Assembly (NCBI GenBank): GCA_950022655.1
Contig: OX465580.1
Coordinates: 3,953,122 to 4,017,121, forward strand
Reading direction: 5' to 3'
DNA: 64,000 nt
Origin: Alentia gelatinosa
Lineage: Eukaryota > Annelida > Polychaeta > Phyllodocida > Polynoidae
Position 1 is the first letter of the stretch, and each line of letters begins with the position of its first letter. The notes under the pieces were generated by a model, which saw only the letters and a list, made by a program, of their open reading frames with translations, had not been told where the DNA came from and did no database searches. A program made the position numbers and the translations under genes. Below are positions 11,690-23,558 of the stretch, in pieces.

Positions 11690-12170
11690 GCACATTTCGC
11701 ACAATTTGTCCTCAATATTAAAACCCACGTCAATTTCATGGAAATTGAATATGATGATCTTCAGGTGTTAGAATATACATATCTAACTAAAAAATCGGGG
11801 TAGTTTTTGATTTAAAGATCATTATTATAATTTCATAAACGAATTTCTAGGAATTCTAAAAAGTTGTCACTTTCCTAAAACTTTCACAAAATATAATTCA
11901 TGTATAATACTACACATTCAAGCTTTGAAAATCCATAGGCCACCGACCTTCTTTTTGAACATATTGAAGAAACCATATTTTCAGTAAATCAAGTAAATGT
12001 AAATTGGCCTATTTTACCTTTTAAGACTGGATAGACTGGACAAAATGTTAAATCTACTCATTTGGAATTCGAATAAATCACAAGGGCTCAGTTTCTAATG
12101 ATAATTGACAATATTTAAAAATCCCCAGGTGGCAGCACCGTGAGTTGTAGGATATGCCTTTAATGAGCGC
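11690..12170 (+). repeat. Dispersed repeat D1, copy 1
   Basis: Shares a long collinear match with 48090-48620, including GATATTTAAAAATC-like strings, AAATGTAAATTGGCC, AAGACTGGATA(G/A)ACTGGACA and GAGTTGTAGGATATGCCTT. AT-rich, no coding capacity. Divergence looks about 20%, so it is old. Its right end near TATGCCTT coincides in the two copies. Confidence 0.75.
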
Positions 12171-12185
12171 GCATGCGTGATTCTG

Positions 12186-12430
12186 GGGCCTGTTTCATAA
12201 GTTTATAATCGTTCGTTCTTTCCCCTTAGCGGTCCCTTGAGGGAGTTTCTGTTTCATGAAATTCTGATCGTTAATTCCTACGAGAATTGACTAATGAATG
12301 ATCACTTTAACAGAATTTCCGTTTCATAGGAAAAGTTGTTATTCTTGTCTTCAAGTTGTTGTCGTTCGTTATTCTTTTCCCTGGCTCGCCTCAACTACGC
12401 ATGCGTCATTCTGCAGAAAGAAACTAAAAC
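12186..12430. repeat. Fragment with GTTTCAT-type transposon end
   Basis: Starts GGGGCCTGTTTCATAAG and contains two further GTTTCAT strings (about 12250 and 12322), plus GTCGTTCGTTATTC repeated in diverged form. The terminus resembles those of non-autonomous Harbinger-like elements (compare 24146-24542). The matching right end was not found, so it is probably truncated. Confidence 0.4.
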
Positions 12431-12810
12431 TGGTCTGACAATCCTGAAAGTGTGACAACACTAGAACTATCAATCATAAGCAAGATTACATTACATTTCA
12501 TCTTTCTGAGTGGCATAGTATAGTTTTAGATTAAGTAGAAACAAAACTTAGATATGTTATGACTTAGCCATCAATGACTTCAGAAGATGACAGTTGGATG
12601 TTTACTTCAAATCCTAAAATTATTATGTTCTAATCAAAGTGATCAAGAGGTTGCCGCTAGAGTAATTTTAAAAATCTATCAATGCTATTTACAAATCCCA
12701 CTGCCAAAACTGCAAGATACACTACACAGCTAGAAACTATATTCTGTCGCACACCTCTCAAGATCTTACACTCTCTAAGTCGTATTCTGTACTCTCACTA
12801 CGCTCTATGG
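12431..12810. other. Unique non-coding sequence
   Basis: No gene and no internal repeat seen. Confidence 0.4.
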
Positions 12811-12990
12811 AGAAGAATTCTTAAGGAACTACGCTTAGAGCCTTGAGAATCCACTGGCCTGCCTCCCGTGCTAAAGACGTACATCAATGCAACCCAAAGA
12901 TTCCTATAATCTCAATGATGCCACCTAACGGGAATATTGTGTGCCAGTGGATTCTCAAGGCTGTAAGCCTAGTTCGTTAAGAATTCTTCT
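12811..12990. repeat. Foldback hairpin H8
   Basis: Left arm 12811-12858 starts AGAAGAATTCTTAA and ends GAATCCACTGGC; right arm 12943-12990 starts GCCAGTGGATTCTC and ends TTAAGAATTCTTCT. The arms are about 48 bp with a few mismatches around the middle and a loop of about 84 bases. It has no second copy in the window. Confidence 0.75.
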
Positions 12991-13346
12991 GCCGCCTAAA
13001 GGGTGGCATCCACCAACCACGACAAGGCTACGACAATGGCTTCCCAACAAGGTCCACGATTGCCCTACGATTGGAGGCCTTGTCATGGTTGGTGGACCCC
13101 AGTTCCCTAAAAGAGTCTACGACAAGGCCACGACAAGGCGACGATTGGAAGCTTGTCGGGAGCCTTCCAACAAGGCTACAACAACATCAAGCATGTTCGA
13201 TTTTTCCCATGACTGGACCCTTGTTGTGGAGTGTCATGGCATGTCAGGAGCGTGTCGCAGAGGTCTAAGATAGGAAATTTTGGTGTAGCATGCACTTCCC
13301 GACACGCCCCGACATCGCTGTCGTAAAGCCCTCCCTTCTTACGACA

Positions 13347-13572
13347 AGGCGGTGCAGTGTGAGCTACAACAAGCTGGAGCGGCGCAGTGTGAGCGACAAC
13401 AAGCTGGAGCGGCGCAGTGTGAATGACAACAAGCTGGAGCGGCGCAGTGTGAGCAACAACAAGCTGGAGCGGCGCAGTGTGAGCGACAACAAGATGGAGC
13501 GGCGCAGTGATAATGACAGTAAGCTGGACCGGCGCAGTGTGAACAACAACAAGCTGGAGCGGTGCAGTGTGC
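13347..13572. repeat. 30-bp minisatellite, about 7.5 copies
   Basis: Unit CAGTGTGAGCGACAACAAGC plus TGGAGCGGCG. Because 30 is a multiple of three, several frames stay open, giving apparent serine/arginine-rich or cysteine-rich peptides. The upstream 13020-13150 segment carries looser ACGACAAGGC repeats. I do not regard any of the frames as a gene. Confidence 0.9.
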
Positions 13573-13812
13573 TATCATATATGTTCACTTGGGGAGTAGA
13601 AGTCACTTGCGGAATTCAGGTCGCTATCTATCACTGCGGCATTATGACATCGCCGTGACGTTGTCGCATAGCAACACGCATAGCAACCTGCACAGTGGCG
13701 GGAAATGGGCCACAACCATAGTGGCTGCAGTTATTCAATAAGGGTGGGCATTGCTTCTTGGCCTATCGCAGGTAAAAAATAACCATTTCTATCGATATTT
13801 GAATGTATATAG

Positions 13813-13965
13813 GAATAGGGAAACCAAGTACCGGTGAAAGAAAGTAAAAGTTACTCGGTAAGGCTTGGAAAATTTACTGCTCTCGGCCAAAACCTCGGGA
13901 GTAATTTTTCCGGTCCTTTCCTAGTAACTTTGACTTTCTTACACAGGAACAAAGTTTCCCTCTAA
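13813..13965. repeat. Foldback hairpin H7, copy a
   Basis: Arms of about 70 bp: GGGAAACCAAGTACCGGTGA on the left pairs with the right end TTACACAGGAACAAAGTTTC, and TTACTCGGTAAGGC pairs with the CCTTTCCTAGTAA region. The centre contains TACTGCTCTCGGCC and its imperfect complement. The second copy is at 62239-62390 with the same outer arms. Confidence 0.75.
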
Positions 13966-14169
13966 AAGCAGAAACAGTATTATTATTTTCACATTTCGCA
14001 AATTTCGATAAATATTACGGCACTTCATCAGTTTGTTGCGAAGTTCTGGTTTGATTTCCGATCAATCGCCTCTCGTGGGCTCTATCAAGTTTGGGTTTTT
14101 TATTCCCGGAATCTTCTACTTGCAGATTACACTCCCCAAATGCGTTTTCTATGATAGTCGGTGGATAAT

Positions 14170-14310
14170 ATGAGAAAACTGGATTACTGAGCCCGTAGGG
14201 ATGGCCGTTCAAGGTCTTTAGACTCAAAAATACGGCCTGACGCCGCAGACAGAGGGACATATTTTATGGGACCGAGAACGGCCATCTCTACGGGCTCAGT
14301 TTTCTTATTA
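14170..14310. repeat. Foldback hairpin H5, copy a
   Basis: ACTGAGCCCGTAGGGATGGC at about 14187 pairs with GCCATCTCTACGGGCTCAGT at about 14281. Outer GAGAAAACT/AGTTTTCTT also pair. Copies lie at 43525-43646 and 54457-54610. Flanking TACACCTCC after the hairpin also matches (inverted) the flank of the 54457 copy, so the element extends beyond the hairpin. Confidence 0.75.
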
Positions 14311-14399
14311 CTATACACCTCCTAATCATTTAAAACGCCATTATTTTTCAATTTTCTGTTCTGCAAAAACCACTAGCATTCACATACGGCCCGCTGTCA

Positions 14400-14490
14400 C
14401 AGCGGGCGCGAACATTATTTATCCTAAAATCCTAGCAGCGGGCGGTATTTCATACATGTTCGGCCATAGGTGTATAGCAATCCATAAGAG
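14400..14490 (-). repeat. Dispersed repeat P, inverted copy
   Basis: Contains GAACATTATTTATCCT, CTAGCAGCGGGCGGTATTTC and TGTTCGGCCATAGGTGTATA, the reverse complement of the repeat at 43357-43450 and of the sequence split by the mag-like retrotransposon at 49052-53935. Confidence 0.7.
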
Positions 14491-14492
14491 TA

Positions 14493-14884
14493 TTTATCCT
14501 ACCTCTAATAAAAAACGCCATAGGTTTAACATTGACTCAATGTATTTGACGGAGCATTGAATAAAGTGTTATTTATGCACCGAGGTGAATTAAAAAAACG
14601 GACCAATCAGGGACCAGATAACGAAAGTAGATCCGGCAGCATTGATAAATGTGGCCATCCTCCGATGAGTGTCAAAACGCTACTATCATGGATAATTAGT
14701 TTTCTGTGTGTATCGGTGATATGGGGTAGGATGAATACAAAACCGAACTCGAGTTAGCCTTGTCAATGTTTATGACACTCTAGTCAAGTCTGCTACTCAC
14801 TACACTCGGCTAACGCCTCGTGTAGTAATACACAACCTGCCTATTGTGGCATAAACATTGACAAGGCTACCTCTCGTTTGGTTT
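14493..14884 (+). mobile_element. Hairpin element family 1, copy b
   Basis: Module 14493-14735 begins TTTATCCTACCTCTAATA and ends GGGGTAGGATGAA. It shares CATAGGTTTAACATTGACT-like sequence and a GGACCAATCAG string with copy a. The hairpin 14740-14884 has arms CTCGAGTTAGCCTTGTCAAT and GACAAGGCTACCTCTCG-type strand, with ACTACACTCGGC...GCCTCGTGTAGTAA at the centre. Non-coding. Confidence 0.75.
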
Positions 14885-15065
14885 CTACTAAAACGTACGG
14901 AGTGGTGGGAGTCGGGCAAGAGGCCCGGCGGCACATCACTCAAAGAAGATCTATTTTCCTCGTTCGTGTGTTGTAGATATTCAGGTCTTCATCTCCTAAA
15001 AAAAGGCAATTCACACAGTGCGACCGGTTGGAGGGGGGGGGGGAGCTTGGAGCGGGTACCTCTAG
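14885..15065. other. Left flank of the 46-bp array
   Basis: Contains AATTCACACAGTGCGACCGG and a G10 tract near 15035. The TTCACACAGTG string resembles the core of the neighbouring satellites, so it may be the ancestral edge of the array-bearing element. Confidence 0.35.
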
Positions 15066-16178
15066 TCTCATGTCTCAGGGAGTTTGTCTGAGACAAATCC
15101 TGCTGAGATTCATGTACCTCACAGGGTGTTTGTCTGAGACAAATCCTGCTGAGAGTCATGTACCTCACAGGGTGTTTGTCTGAGACAAATCCTACTGAGA
15201 TTCATGTACACCACAGGGTGTTTGTCTGAGACAAATCCTGCTGAGATTCATGTACCTCACAGGTGTTTGTCTGAGACAAATCCTGCTGAGATTCATGTAC
15301 CTCACAGGGTGTTTGTCTTAGACAAATCCTGCTGAGATTCATGTACCTCACAGGGTGTTTGTCTGAGACAAATTCTGCTGAGATTCATGTACCTCACGGG
15401 TGTTTGTCTGAGACAAATCCTGTTCAGATTCATGTACCTCACAGGGTGTTTGTCTGAGACAAATTCTGCTGAGATTCATGTACCTCACAGGGTGTTTGTC
15501 TGAGACAAATCTTGCTTAGATTGATGTACCTCACAGGGTGTTTGCCTGAGACAAATCATGTTAAGATTCATGTACCTCACAGGGTGTTTGTCTGAGACAA
15601 ATCCTGTTGAGATTCTAGTAAGTCACAGGGTGTTCGCCTGAGGCAAATCCTGCTGGGATCCATGTACCTCACAGGGTGTTTGTCTCAGACATATCCTGTT
15701 GAGATCCATGTACCTCACAGGGTGTTTGTTTGAGACAAATCATGTTCAGATTCATGTACCTCACATGGTGTTTGTCTGAGAAAAATCCTGCTGAGATTCA
15801 TGTACCTCACAGGGTGTTTGTCTGAGACAAATCCTGTCCAGATTCATGTACCTCACATGGTGTTTGTCTGAGACAAATCATGCTGAGATTCACGTACCTC
15901 ACAGGGTGTTTGTCTGAGACAAAACCTGCTGAGATTCATGCACCTGACAGGGTGTTTGTCTGAGAAAAATCCTGTTGAGATTCACGTACCTCACAGGGTG
16001 TTTGTCTAAGACAAATCATGCTGAGATTCATGTACCTCAAAGGGTGTTTGTCTGAGACAAATCCTGTTGAGATCAATGTACCTCACAGGGTGTTTGTCTG
16101 AGACAAAACCTGCTGAGATTCATGTACCTCACAGGGTATTTGTCTGAGACAAATCCTGCTGAGATTCTGTAACACAAT
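15066..16178 (+). repeat. 46-bp satellite type A, about 24 copies
   Basis: Unit TGTTTGTCTGAGACAAATCC plus TGCTGAGATTCATGTACCTC plus ACAGGG. Each unit holds the palindrome TTTGTCTGAGACAAA. The array ends into TGTAACACAATCTC, a string that also follows a single diverged copy near 45828. Two units of the same type appear at the end of the 54.7-59.3 kb array. Confidence 0.95.
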
Positions 16179-16207
16179 CTCTACATGAAGCGTGTGAATC
16201 CCGCATC

Positions 16208-17762
16208 AGACTGGATGTACCGCACTAGAGGCACGCCCAGTCACAAGGTATGCACAAATATGTGTGTGAACCACCCTGCGCGTTTTGTGGTACATAGCTA
16301 TGTCCAGTCTCAGACTAGCAGGAATCGTGCAGTTCACACTGTGCGTTTTGAGGTACATAGGTACGCCCAGTCTCAGACTAGCGGAAATCGTGCAGTTCAC
16401 ACTGTGCGTTTTTAGGTACATAGGTACGCCCAGTCTCAGACTAGCGGGAAGCGTGCAGTTCACACTGTGTGTTTTGAGGTACATAGGTATGCCCAGTTTC
16501 AGACTAGCATGAATCGTGCAGTTCACACTGTGTGTTTTGAGGTACATAGGTACGCCCAGTCTCAGACTAGCAGGAAGCGTGCAGTTCACACTGTGCGTTT
16601 TGAGGTACATAGGTACGCCCAGTCTCAGACTAGTGGGAATCGTGCAGTTCACACTGTGCGTTTTGAGGTACATAGCTATGCCCAGTTTCAGACTAGCATG
16701 AATCGTGCAGTTCACACTGTGTGTTTTGAGGTACATAGGTATGCCCAGTTTCAGACTAGCATGAATCGTGCAGTTCACACTGTGTGTTTTGAGGTACATA
16801 GGTACGCCCAGTCTCAGACTAGCAGGAAGCGTGCAGTTCACACTGTGCGTTTTGAGGTACATAGGTACGCCCAGTCTCAGACTAGTGGGAATCGTGCAGT
16901 TCACACTGTGCGTTTTAGGGTACATAGCTATGCCCAGTTTCAGACTAGCATGAATCGTGCAGTTCACACTGTGCGTTTTGTGGTACATAGCTATGCCCAG
17001 TTTCAGACTAGCATGAATCGTGCAGTTCGCACTGTGCGTTTTGTGGTACATAGGTAAGCCCAGTTTCAGACTAGCATGAAAAAAGTTCACACTCTGCGTT
17101 TTGAGGTACATAGGTACGCCGAGTCTCAGACTAGCGGGAAGCGTGCAGTTCACACTGTGCGTTTTGTGGTACATAGGTACGCCCAGTCTCAGACTAGCAA
17201 GAATCGTGCAGTTCACACTGTGCGTTTTGAGGTACATAGGTACGCCCAGTTTCAGACTAGTGGGAATCGTGCAGTTCACACTGTGCGTTTTGAGGTACAT
17301 AGGTACGCCCAGTCTCAGACTAGCGGGAAGCGTGCAGTTCACACTGTGCGTTTTGAGGTACATAGGTACGCCCAGTCTCAGACTAGAGGGAATCGTGCAG
17401 TTCACACTGTGCGTTTTGAGGTACATAGGTATGCCCAGTCTCAGACTAGCCGGAAACATGCAGTTCACACTGTGTGTTTTGAGGTACATAGGTACGCCCA
17501 GTCTCAGACTAGCAGGAAGCGTGCAGTTCACACTGTGTGTTTTGAGGTACATAGGTATGCCCAGTCTCAGACTAGCGGGAAGCGTGCAGTTCACACTGTG
17601 CGTTTTGAGGTACATAGGTACGCCCAGTCTCAGACTAGAGGGAATCGTGCAGTTCACACTGTGCGTTTTGAGGTACATAGGTACGCCCAGTCTCAGACTA
17701 GTGGGAATCGTGCAGTTCACACTGTGTGTTTTGAGGCACGCAGGTAGGCCCAGTCTCAGACA
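16208..17762 (-). repeat. 63-bp satellite, about 24.6 copies
   Basis: Plus-strand unit AGGTACATAGGTACGCCCAG plus TCTCAGACTAGCGGGAATCG plus TGCAGTTCACACTGTGCGTTTTG. Since 63 is 21 codons, long frames remain open on both strands, the longest being 530 codons on the minus strand (17798-16206). Its translation is a simple 21-residue repeat with no flanking unique protein domain. Read on the minus strand the unit shares a 34-bp core with the 38-bp satellite at 18172-20425. Annotated as non-coding. Confidence 0.92.
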
Positions 17763-17969
17763 CGATGACACACCCCAGCCACCCGCGGAAGCAAGCATAG
17801 GCTTAACCTTAGCGGACTGTACATGTATTTGGTCTACGGTGCAGGAAAATGAAATTTACCGCTCTAGTGGGATACAGTTATCAAATGACGTTATTTGAAA
17901 AGTGACCAATGATTATCACTGATTATCGGTGAGTTTTATGTTATTTCTTAATTTGCTTAAGTAATTTAG

Positions 17970-18111
17970 AGGGGGTAGGATAAATTCTAAACCAAACTCG
18001 AGTTAGTCCGGCAATGTCTGCTCCTCACTGCACTTGGCCTCGCCTCGAGCAGTAATACACAACTTTGCCGTCGTGGGATAAACAACAACACGACTAACTC
18101 TCGTTTGGTTT
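17970..18111 (+). mobile_element. Hairpin element family 1, copy c (module mostly lost)
   Basis: The module end GGGGGTAGGATAAATTC is followed by a hairpin whose arms are AAACCAAACTCGAGTTAGTC and GACTAACTCTCGTTTGGTTT (17989-18008 and 18092-18111). The middle has GCTCCTCACTGCACTTGGCC and GCCTCGAGCAGTAA. No left TTTATCCTACC end was found, so the module is truncated or degraded. It lies between two inverted, related satellite arrays. Confidence 0.7.
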
Positions 18112-18171
18112 CTCCTAAGTATCCAGAGTTACAGACGCTCCTCGAGACAGGCACCCCGGCCTCAAACACTG

Positions 18172-20425
18172 ACCAAACCTACGTACCTCAAATCGCAGTG
18201 TGAACTGGCCATACCCATGTACCTCAAATCGCACAGTGTGAACTGGCCATACCTACGTACCTCAAATCGCGAAGTGTGAACTGGCCATACCTCCGTACCT
18301 CAAACCACACAGTGTGAACGGGAAATACCTGCATACCTCAAATCGCACAGTGTAAACTGGCCATACCTCCGTACCTCAAAATTCACAGTGTGAACTGGCC
18401 ACACCCATGTACCTCAAATCGCACAGTGTGAACTAGCCACACCCATGTACCTCAAATCGGACAGTGTGAACTGGCCATACCTACGTACCTCAAATCGCAC
18501 AGTGTAAACTGGCCATACCCATGTACCTCAAATCGCACAGTGTGAACTGGCCATACCTCCGTACCTCAAATCGCACAGTGTCAACTCGCCATACCTCCGT
18601 ACCTCAAATCACACAGTGTAAACTGGCCAAACCTCCATACCTCAAATCGCACAGTGTAAACTGGGCATACCCATGTACCTCAAATCGCACAGTGTGAACT
18701 CGCCATAAGTACGTACCTCAAATCGCACAGTGTAAACTAGCCATACCTCCGTACCTCAAATCACACAGTGTAAACTGGCCAAACCTCCATACCTCAAACC
18801 ACACAGTGTGAACTGGCCATACCTATGTACCTCAAATCGCACAGTGTGAACTGGCCATACCTATGTACCTCAAATCGCACAGTGTGAACTAGCCATGCCC
18901 ATGTACCTCAAATCACACAGTGTAAACTGGCCAAACCTCCGTACCTCAAACCACACAGTGTGAACTGGCCATACCTCCGTACCTCAAATCCCACAGTGTG
19001 AACTGGACATTCCTCCATACCTCAAATCGCACAGTGTGAACTAGCCATGCCCATGTACCTCAAACCGCACAGTGTGAACTGGCCATACCTCCATACCTTA
19101 AATCGCACAGTGTGAACTAGCCATGCCCATGTACCTCAAATCGCACAGTGTGAACTGGGCATACCCATGTACCTCAAATCGCACAGTGTGAACTGGCCAT
19201 ACCCATGTACCTCAAATCGCACAGTGTGAACTCGCCATACCTACATACCTCAAATCGCACAGTGTGAACTGGCCATACCCATGTACCTCAAATCGCACAG
19301 TGTGAACTGGCCATACCTCCGTACCTCAAATCGCACAGTGTGAACTAGCCATACCTCCGTACCTCAAATCGCACAGTGTGAACTGGCCATACCCATGTAC
19401 CTCAAATCGCACAGTGTGAACTGGCCAAACCTCCGTACCTCAAATCGCACAGTGTAAACTGGCCATACCCATGTACCTCAAATCGCACAGTGTGAACTGG
19501 CCAAACCTCCGTACCTCAAATCGCACAGTGTAAACTGGCCACACCCATGTACCTCAAATCGCACAGTGTGAACTGGCCATACCCCCGTACTTCAAAACCC
19601 ATAGTGTAAACTAGCCATACCTCCGTACCTCAAACCACACAGTGTGAACTGGAAATACCAGCATACCTCAAATCACACAGTGTGAACTCGCCATACCTAC
19701 GTACGTCAAATCGCACAGTGTGAACTGGCCATACCTCCGTACCTCAAATCGCACAGTGTGAACTGGCCATACCTACGTACCTCAAACCACACAGTGTGAA
19801 CTGGCCATACCTACATACCTCAAATCGCACAGTGTAAACTGGCCATACCTACGTACCTCAAATCGCACAGTGTGAACTGGCCATACCTCCGTACCTCAAA
19901 TCGCACAGTGTGAACTGGCCATACCTCCGTACCTTAAATCGCAGTGTAAACTGGCCATACCTCCGTACCTCAAATCGCACAGTGTGAACTGGCCATACCC
20001 ATGTACCTCAAATCGCACAGTGTGAACTGGCCATACCTACGTACCTCAAATCGCACAGTGTGAACTGGCCATACCTACGTACCTCAAATCGCACAGTGTG
20101 AACTGGCCATACCCATGTACCTCAAATCGCACAGTGTGAACTGGCCCTACCTACGTACCTCAAATCGCACAGTGTAAACTGGCCATACCCATGTACCTCA
20201 AATCGCACAGTGTGAACTGGCCCTACCTACGTACCTCAAATCGCACAGTGTGAACTGGCCCTACCTCCGTACCTCAAATCGCACAGTGTGAACTGGCCCT
20301 ACCTCCGTACCTCAAATCGCACAGTGTGAACTGGCCAAACCCATGTACCTCAAATCGCACAGTGTGAACGGGCCAAACCCATGTACCTCAAATCGCACAG
20401 TGTGAACGGGCCCTACCTCCGTGGC
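18172..20425 (+). repeat. 38-bp satellite, about 59 copies
   Basis: Unit ACCTCAAATCGCACAGTGTG plus AACTGGCCATACCTACGT. Variation is concentrated in the last block (CTACGT, CTCCGT, CCATGT). 34 of its 38 bases correspond to the reverse complement of part of the 63-bp unit on the left. No coding function. Confidence 0.95.
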
Positions 20426-20689
20426 ATGTCTCTGGGCAGTCTTCACTGATAGGCGTGGGTGGTGGCTGAAGACAGGAGGCTCTCTGCATGCGAGGAGCTG
20501 TGTAACACGACTAATTACCCACACGCATCTCTTTTATTTCTTTTTTGTCTTTTTTTCTGTGATAAAGTAGATGTACATTCGCCCGTGTGGGCGTTCTTGC
20601 TAGCACACCTCAGAAGAAGGAAAAATAACAAAAGAGAAGATAATAAGGTACGACAAAGGTAAATCTCAAGCATATGGTACATAGATATA

Positions 20690-20915
<226 letters not shown>

Positions 20916-20920
20916 GAGAG

Positions 20921-21306
20921 AATAAACGATGGTTTTGTGGACAGTCGGCCGTAAACCACGAGAGGTTGACGCTTTATGATGTACGAGCACTAGCGAGTGT
21001 TTTACAACATCAACCTCGAGTGGTTTGCAGAGCCGCTTGTCCATATATCCATCGTTTGTTGTATTTATTATCCATCTTTTCAAAAAAATCAAACCCGATA
21101 TTCGCCATATTAAAGGGTACATCCAATGGGGACTATTTCTTTGCTCTACAGCACAAAGGGACTATTTTTCCCGTATACCATGGTTTTGGGGCCGTATACC
21201 TCAGATTTGAATCCGTATACCACGGTTATGGTATCTGGTTGTTTTTAAACAATGGGCAGTGGTTTACTCAGTCCCCATACATTTTTAATTAAGATGGATA
21301 ATAAAA
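20921..21306 (+). mobile_element. Hairpin element family 2, copy a
   Basis: Hairpin 20921-21062: AATAAACGATGG pairs with CCATCGTTTGTT, GGCCGTAAACCACGAGAGGT pairs with ACCTCGAGTGGTTTGC, and the centre has TGTACGAGCACTAGCGAGTG. The module 21064-21306 follows, with ends TTTATTATCCATCTT and AAGATGGATAATAAAA. Module motifs GGGACTATTTCTTTGCTCTA and CCCCATACATTTT match the copy at 47289-47542. Same architecture as family 1 with unrelated sequence. Confidence 0.78.
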
Positions 21307-21837
21307 GTATCGTTACACCAACTGGTATAGGGAATGCTATTGTGATTTCTGTAATTTATTAATCACCTAATACAAAGTCTCCATAGGAATAGCACTGGGT
21401 GTGAGTATTTTGCTACCAGGAGATTACTGAGGCCCGTAACCTCCTGCAGGAGATTACTGGAAATAGTTCCCAAAGTCATCCTAGCGCATTTGACACAAGC
21501 TGACAACAGCAGACGATATTGCGATCACAAGATCGCAATTGACAGTGTCTATATTCCAAGTTTGGTGAACTCATCTGTGGCATTGTGTCCTACACTCCAT
21601 AATCGGTCTATATTCAATCCGATTACAGTTGTCAACAAGTACTTACATTATTTTGTCATGTATTTTAGCATTAAGTCCATCCTCCGATGACACCATGAAA
21701 CCAACATGGCGAAGGGATGCATAACTGCCACCTCACGGGCATTTTAGGAACGATATTTTCATTAACGATGGAGGGCGCATCGGTCAAGTTTCAGAAGAGC
21801 ATCGTAATTATTAGCAAGGAACGGTGGTTAATAAATA
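21307..21837. other. Mostly unique sequence with one diverged 73-bp monomer
   Basis: ATCACCTAATACAAAGTCTCCATAG at 21361 onward (given here by its core CCTAATACAAAGT) resembles the 73-bp satellite unit. The rest shows nothing recognisable. Confidence 0.45.
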
Positions 21838-21975
21838 CAATATTAACTGGTTTCAGATAAAAGCGGCATCTCCTCGAACTAGACTCTTCGTAATCACCTC
21901 GCTATCACTCGGATATTACTACGCGTCTTGTCCTCGGAGATTGCTGCCGCTTGTATCTGAAACCAGTTAATATTG
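21838..21975. repeat. Foldback hairpin H3, copy a
   Basis: CAATATTAACTGGTTTCAGA on the left pairs with TCTGAAACCAGTTAATATTG on the right without mismatch; the inner AAGCGGCATCTCC pairs imperfectly with GGAGATTGCTGCCGCTT. The centre contains ACCTCGCTATCACTCGG. A partial copy is at about 63210-63290. Confidence 0.8.
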
Positions 21976-22364
21976 TGTAAATAACCTCTTTACCCACAGT
22001 AAGGGTATCTTTGGTGCACAGGTCATTTGATACTGTATCATTACATCAAAGTTCAGTTCTTTGTAGGAGCCCATTCGATTCTCGACTCTTATTTGCCATA
22101 TCGCGTATTCTTATACTTTTTAATCAAGCTCAGTTGCTTACACAGGGTCAACGACCGGTTGAGGATCATTGCCAATTATATGTTGACAAAACATAGATAA
22201 AGACACAAGTATATTAATGTAACATCGCCAGGCCAATGCCTTGTATTATGTTTCAATTGGGATGCGGTCAGTAGCCGCTTTTATAGGTGGATCAGGTGGA
22301 TAATTCCACATTGGCGGAAAAACTGCCCATAGTGGTAGGGAATATAAAAACATAAAAATCAATT

Positions 22365-23478
22365 CTTTCATCCACCTGATACAAAGTGTCCATAGAACAC
22401 ACATAGGGAGTGTGTATCACCATACCCGGAGCATACAGATATATCCAACTAATACAAAGTGTCCATAGAAAACACATAGGGAGTGTGTATGGACATACCC
22501 GGAGCATACAGATATATCCACCTAATACAAAGTGTCCATAGAAAACACATAGGGAGTGTGTATCACCATACCCGGAACATACAGATATATCCACTTAATA
22601 CAAAGTGTCAATAGAAAACACATAGGGAGTGTGTATCACCATACCCGGAGCATACAGATACATCCACCTAATACAAAGTGTCAATAGAAAACACATAGGG
22701 AGTGTGTATCACCATACCCGGAACATACAGATATATCCACCTTATACAAAATGTCCATGGAAAACACATAGGGAGTGTGTATCAACATACCCGGAGCATA
22801 CAGATATATCCACCTGATAGAAAGTGTCCATAGAAAACACATAGGGAGTATGTATCAACATACACAGAGCATACAGATACATCAACCTAATACAAAGTGT
22901 CAATAGAAAACACAAAGGGAGTGTGTATGGACATACCCGGAGCATACAGATAAATCCACCCAATACAAAGTGTCCATAGAAAACACATAGGGAGTGTGTA
23001 TCACCATACCCCGAGCATACAGATACATCCACCTAATACAAAGTGTCCATAGAACACACATAGGGAGTGTGTATCACCATACCCGGAGCATACAGGTATA
23101 TCCACCTGATACAAAGCGTCCATTAGAAAACACATAGGGAGTGTATATCACCATATCCGGAGCATACAGGTATATCTACCTAATACAAAGTGTCCATAGA
23201 AATCACATAGGGAGTGTGTATCACCATACCCAGATCATACAGATATATCCACCAATACAAAGTGTCAATAGAAAACACATAGGGAGTGTGTATCACCATA
23301 CCCGGAATATACAGGTATATCCACCTAATACAAAGTGTCAATATAAAACACATAGGGAGTGTGTATCACCATACCCGGAGCATACAGATACATCCACCTT
23401 ATACAAAGTCTCAATAGAAAACACATAGGGAGTGTGTATCACCATACACAGAGCATACAGATATATCCATCTAATACA
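22365..23478 (+). repeat. 73-bp satellite, about 15 copies
   Basis: Unit GTGTATCACCATACCCGGAG plus CATACAGATATATCCACCTA plus ATACAAAGTGTCCATAGAAA plus ACACATAGGGAGT. A single monomer follows the family-2 hairpin at 63026-63100, and the terminal segment of the family-2 module at 47289-47542 (read inverted) contains the similar order TATCCATC...ACAAAGACTCCAT. This suggests the array arose from the end of that element. Confidence 0.93.
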
Positions 23479-23558
23479 TCAGTTAATGTGAAGGGGTGAG
23501 ATTTCTACCTACATTCATCTCATAGATTCAGTCAAACCCAAAGTAAGTCTAAAAGAAC
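23479..23558 (+). mobile_element. SINE 3' fragment
   Basis: CAGTTAATGTG, GGGGTGAGATTTCTACCT and CATAGATTCAGTCAAACCC match the 3' part of the SINE at 1755-2096 (there on the minus strand). The tRNA head is absent; the fragment abuts the last 73-bp unit directly. Confidence 0.7.

Noticed and set aside
13290..13658. Possible repeat protein, or Cys-rich peptide on the other strand
   Set aside because: Generated by the 30-bp minisatellite in three frames at once; no promoter, signal peptide or unique sequence supports a gene.
16206..17798. 530-codon open frame on the minus strand (and 196-265-codon frames on the plus strand)
   Set aside because: The frame lies wholly within the 63-bp tandem array; 63 is a multiple of three, so several frames on both strands stay open. 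The product is a plain 21-residue repeat without other domain.
15066..20425. CRISPR-like array of direct repeats
   Set aside because: Units are contiguous without unique spacers, vary by point mutation, and no cas genes occur; the context is a eukaryotic genome.
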